From contig JAHYYI010000057.1 in the NCBI GenBank assembly GCA_019425045.1, forward strand, positions 1 to 5,967: DNA of 5,967 bases, given 5' to 3'. The notes under the pieces are model-generated. The model did no database searches and was not told the origin of the DNA. It worked only from the letters and a program-made list of their open reading frames with translations. The translations under genes were made by a program, and so were the position numbers. This stretch comes from Collinsella sp. GTDB lineage: Bacteria > Actinomycetota > Coriobacteriia > Coriobacteriales > Coriobacteriaceae. Positions 5,429 to 5,967 of the stretch are shown here, piece by piece (the stretch's first letter is position 1; every line of letters starts with the position of its first letter).

Positions 5429-5967
5429 TTGGCGCGCGTAAAACAAATAATCGGATGGACCGCGATCGTTCTGTTCGCTGTAACGCTGGCGGGCATCTGG
5501 GTGCTGACGGAGCAAAATGCGGTGGAGACGTCGTTGCTGAGCGAGTCCACCGCGCGTGTGGTGGAGGGTCAGGCCACGGGCGTTCAGGCTGCCGATGCCA
5601 CGGGTGAAGCCCAGGCGGAGAACGGAACGACCGGGGGAACCGATTCGGCTGCCTCGAATGCCCGGTCTGGCCGACTTGCTTCCATTCGCATGTGGGCGGG
5701 CACAAACGTCCGTCGCGTTGCCCATACCGTAGAGTTTTTCTTCGTCGGATTGTTCGCTTCGGTGGTCGTGGTTTGCTTTTCCAGGCGTCCGTGGAGCGTA
5801 TGCTCCCGTTGCGTGCCCGTATTGCTCTTTTGCGCCGCCTGCTCTGTTGGCGATCAGGTACATAAGATTTTTGTTCCCGGCAGGCATTTCGACGTTATCG
5901 ATTTAGGATTCGATGCTGCGGGCTATGTCACCGCCATGCTGTTGGTATTGCTGGCAGCGGCGTTGGT
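5429..5967 (+). CDS. VanZ-like membrane protein, cut by the window end
   Basis: The first 179 codons of a VanZ-family protein are present; the C-terminus lies beyond the window. VanZ itself gives low-level teicoplanin resistance, but most relatives have no known function. With TTG 5429 as residue 1, a transmembrane segment spans about 7-27 and a second about 100-117. About 130-142 form a short hydrophobic stretch and the last visible part (about 164-179) begins another helix. The family signature is DQVHKIFVPGRHFDVIDLGF (142-161), followed by DAAG (162-165), plus the conserved R95/H99 patch (VRRVAHTVEFF). The usual DE..Q reads D142-Q143 with K146 here. Between TM1 and the VanZ core there is a long Ala/Gly/Thr/Gln/Glu-rich linker (about 28-93), predicted outside the cell by the basic N-terminus. 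The gene has its own ribosome site and candidate promoter, so it is probably not co-transcribed only with the recombinase. Confidence 0.8.
   Translation, partial: MARVKQIIGWTAIVLFAVTLAGIWVLTEQNAVETSLLSESTARVVEGQATGVQAADATGEAQAENGTTGGTDSAASNARSGRLASIRMWAGTNVRRVAHTVEFFFVGLFASVVVVCFSRRPWSVCSRCVPVLLFCAACSVGDQVHKIFVPGRHFDVIDLGFDAAGYVTAMLLVLLAAAL

Noticed and set aside
5408..5887. 159-codon minus-strand frame over the vanZ-like gene
   Set aside because: The plus-strand frame from TTG 5429 has an ideal ribosome site and the VanZ signature; the opposite frame has neither.
1..5967. CRISPR array, tRNA, rRNA or complete insertion sequence
   Set aside because: No regularly spaced repeats, cloverleaf-like gene, rRNA stretch or transposase frame was seen on either strand.

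Overview
The window is GC-rich (roughly 60%) and densely coded, with every supported gene on the + strand. Alanine/arginine/aspartate-rich proteins, GTG and TTG starts with strong Shine-Dalgarno sites, and -10 boxes of the TANNNT kind suggest a high-GC Gram-positive. A gut Coriobacteriia member (Collinsella-like) is my best guess, but this is an inference from style; no marker gene fixes it.

Layout: (1) 1-141 is a leader region with two short open frames at the left edge, a good extended -10 box (88-96) and the ftsE ribosome site. (2) 142-2269 is an ftsE-ftsX operon with a 14-base overlap. It encodes the ATPase and permease-like subunits that control septal peptidoglycan hydrolysis. FtsE carries an unusual, low-complexity N-terminal extension of about 170 residues. 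The operon ends at a clear rho-independent terminator (2294-2327). (3) 2405-4540 is rnr, a compact RNase R with two cold-shock-like regions, a complete RNB catalytic centre and an S1 domain, but no N-terminal helix-turn-helix domain and no basic C-terminal tail. A hairpin follows the stop (4568-4595). (4) 4541-4717 is a non-coding stretch. Its second half (4639-4700) is a dense nest of related direct and inverted repeats. (5) 4718-5323 encodes a complete small serine recombinase (resolvase/invertase type) with all expected active-site residues. (6) 5429 to the window end is the first 179 codons of a VanZ-like membrane protein with a TTG start, cut by the right edge.

How it fits together: ftsEX and rnr are ordinary housekeeping genes with their own promoter and terminator signals. 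The recombinase stands alone, with no transposase or visible element ends apart from the repeat cluster just before its start. That makes 4568-5323 the accessory-looking part of the window. The probable promoters of rnr and the vanZ-like gene share a near-identical block (TCATTTGGG followed by TAGACTC or TACACTC) at a similar distance from their starts. No CRISPR array, tRNA, rRNA or complete insertion sequence was seen.
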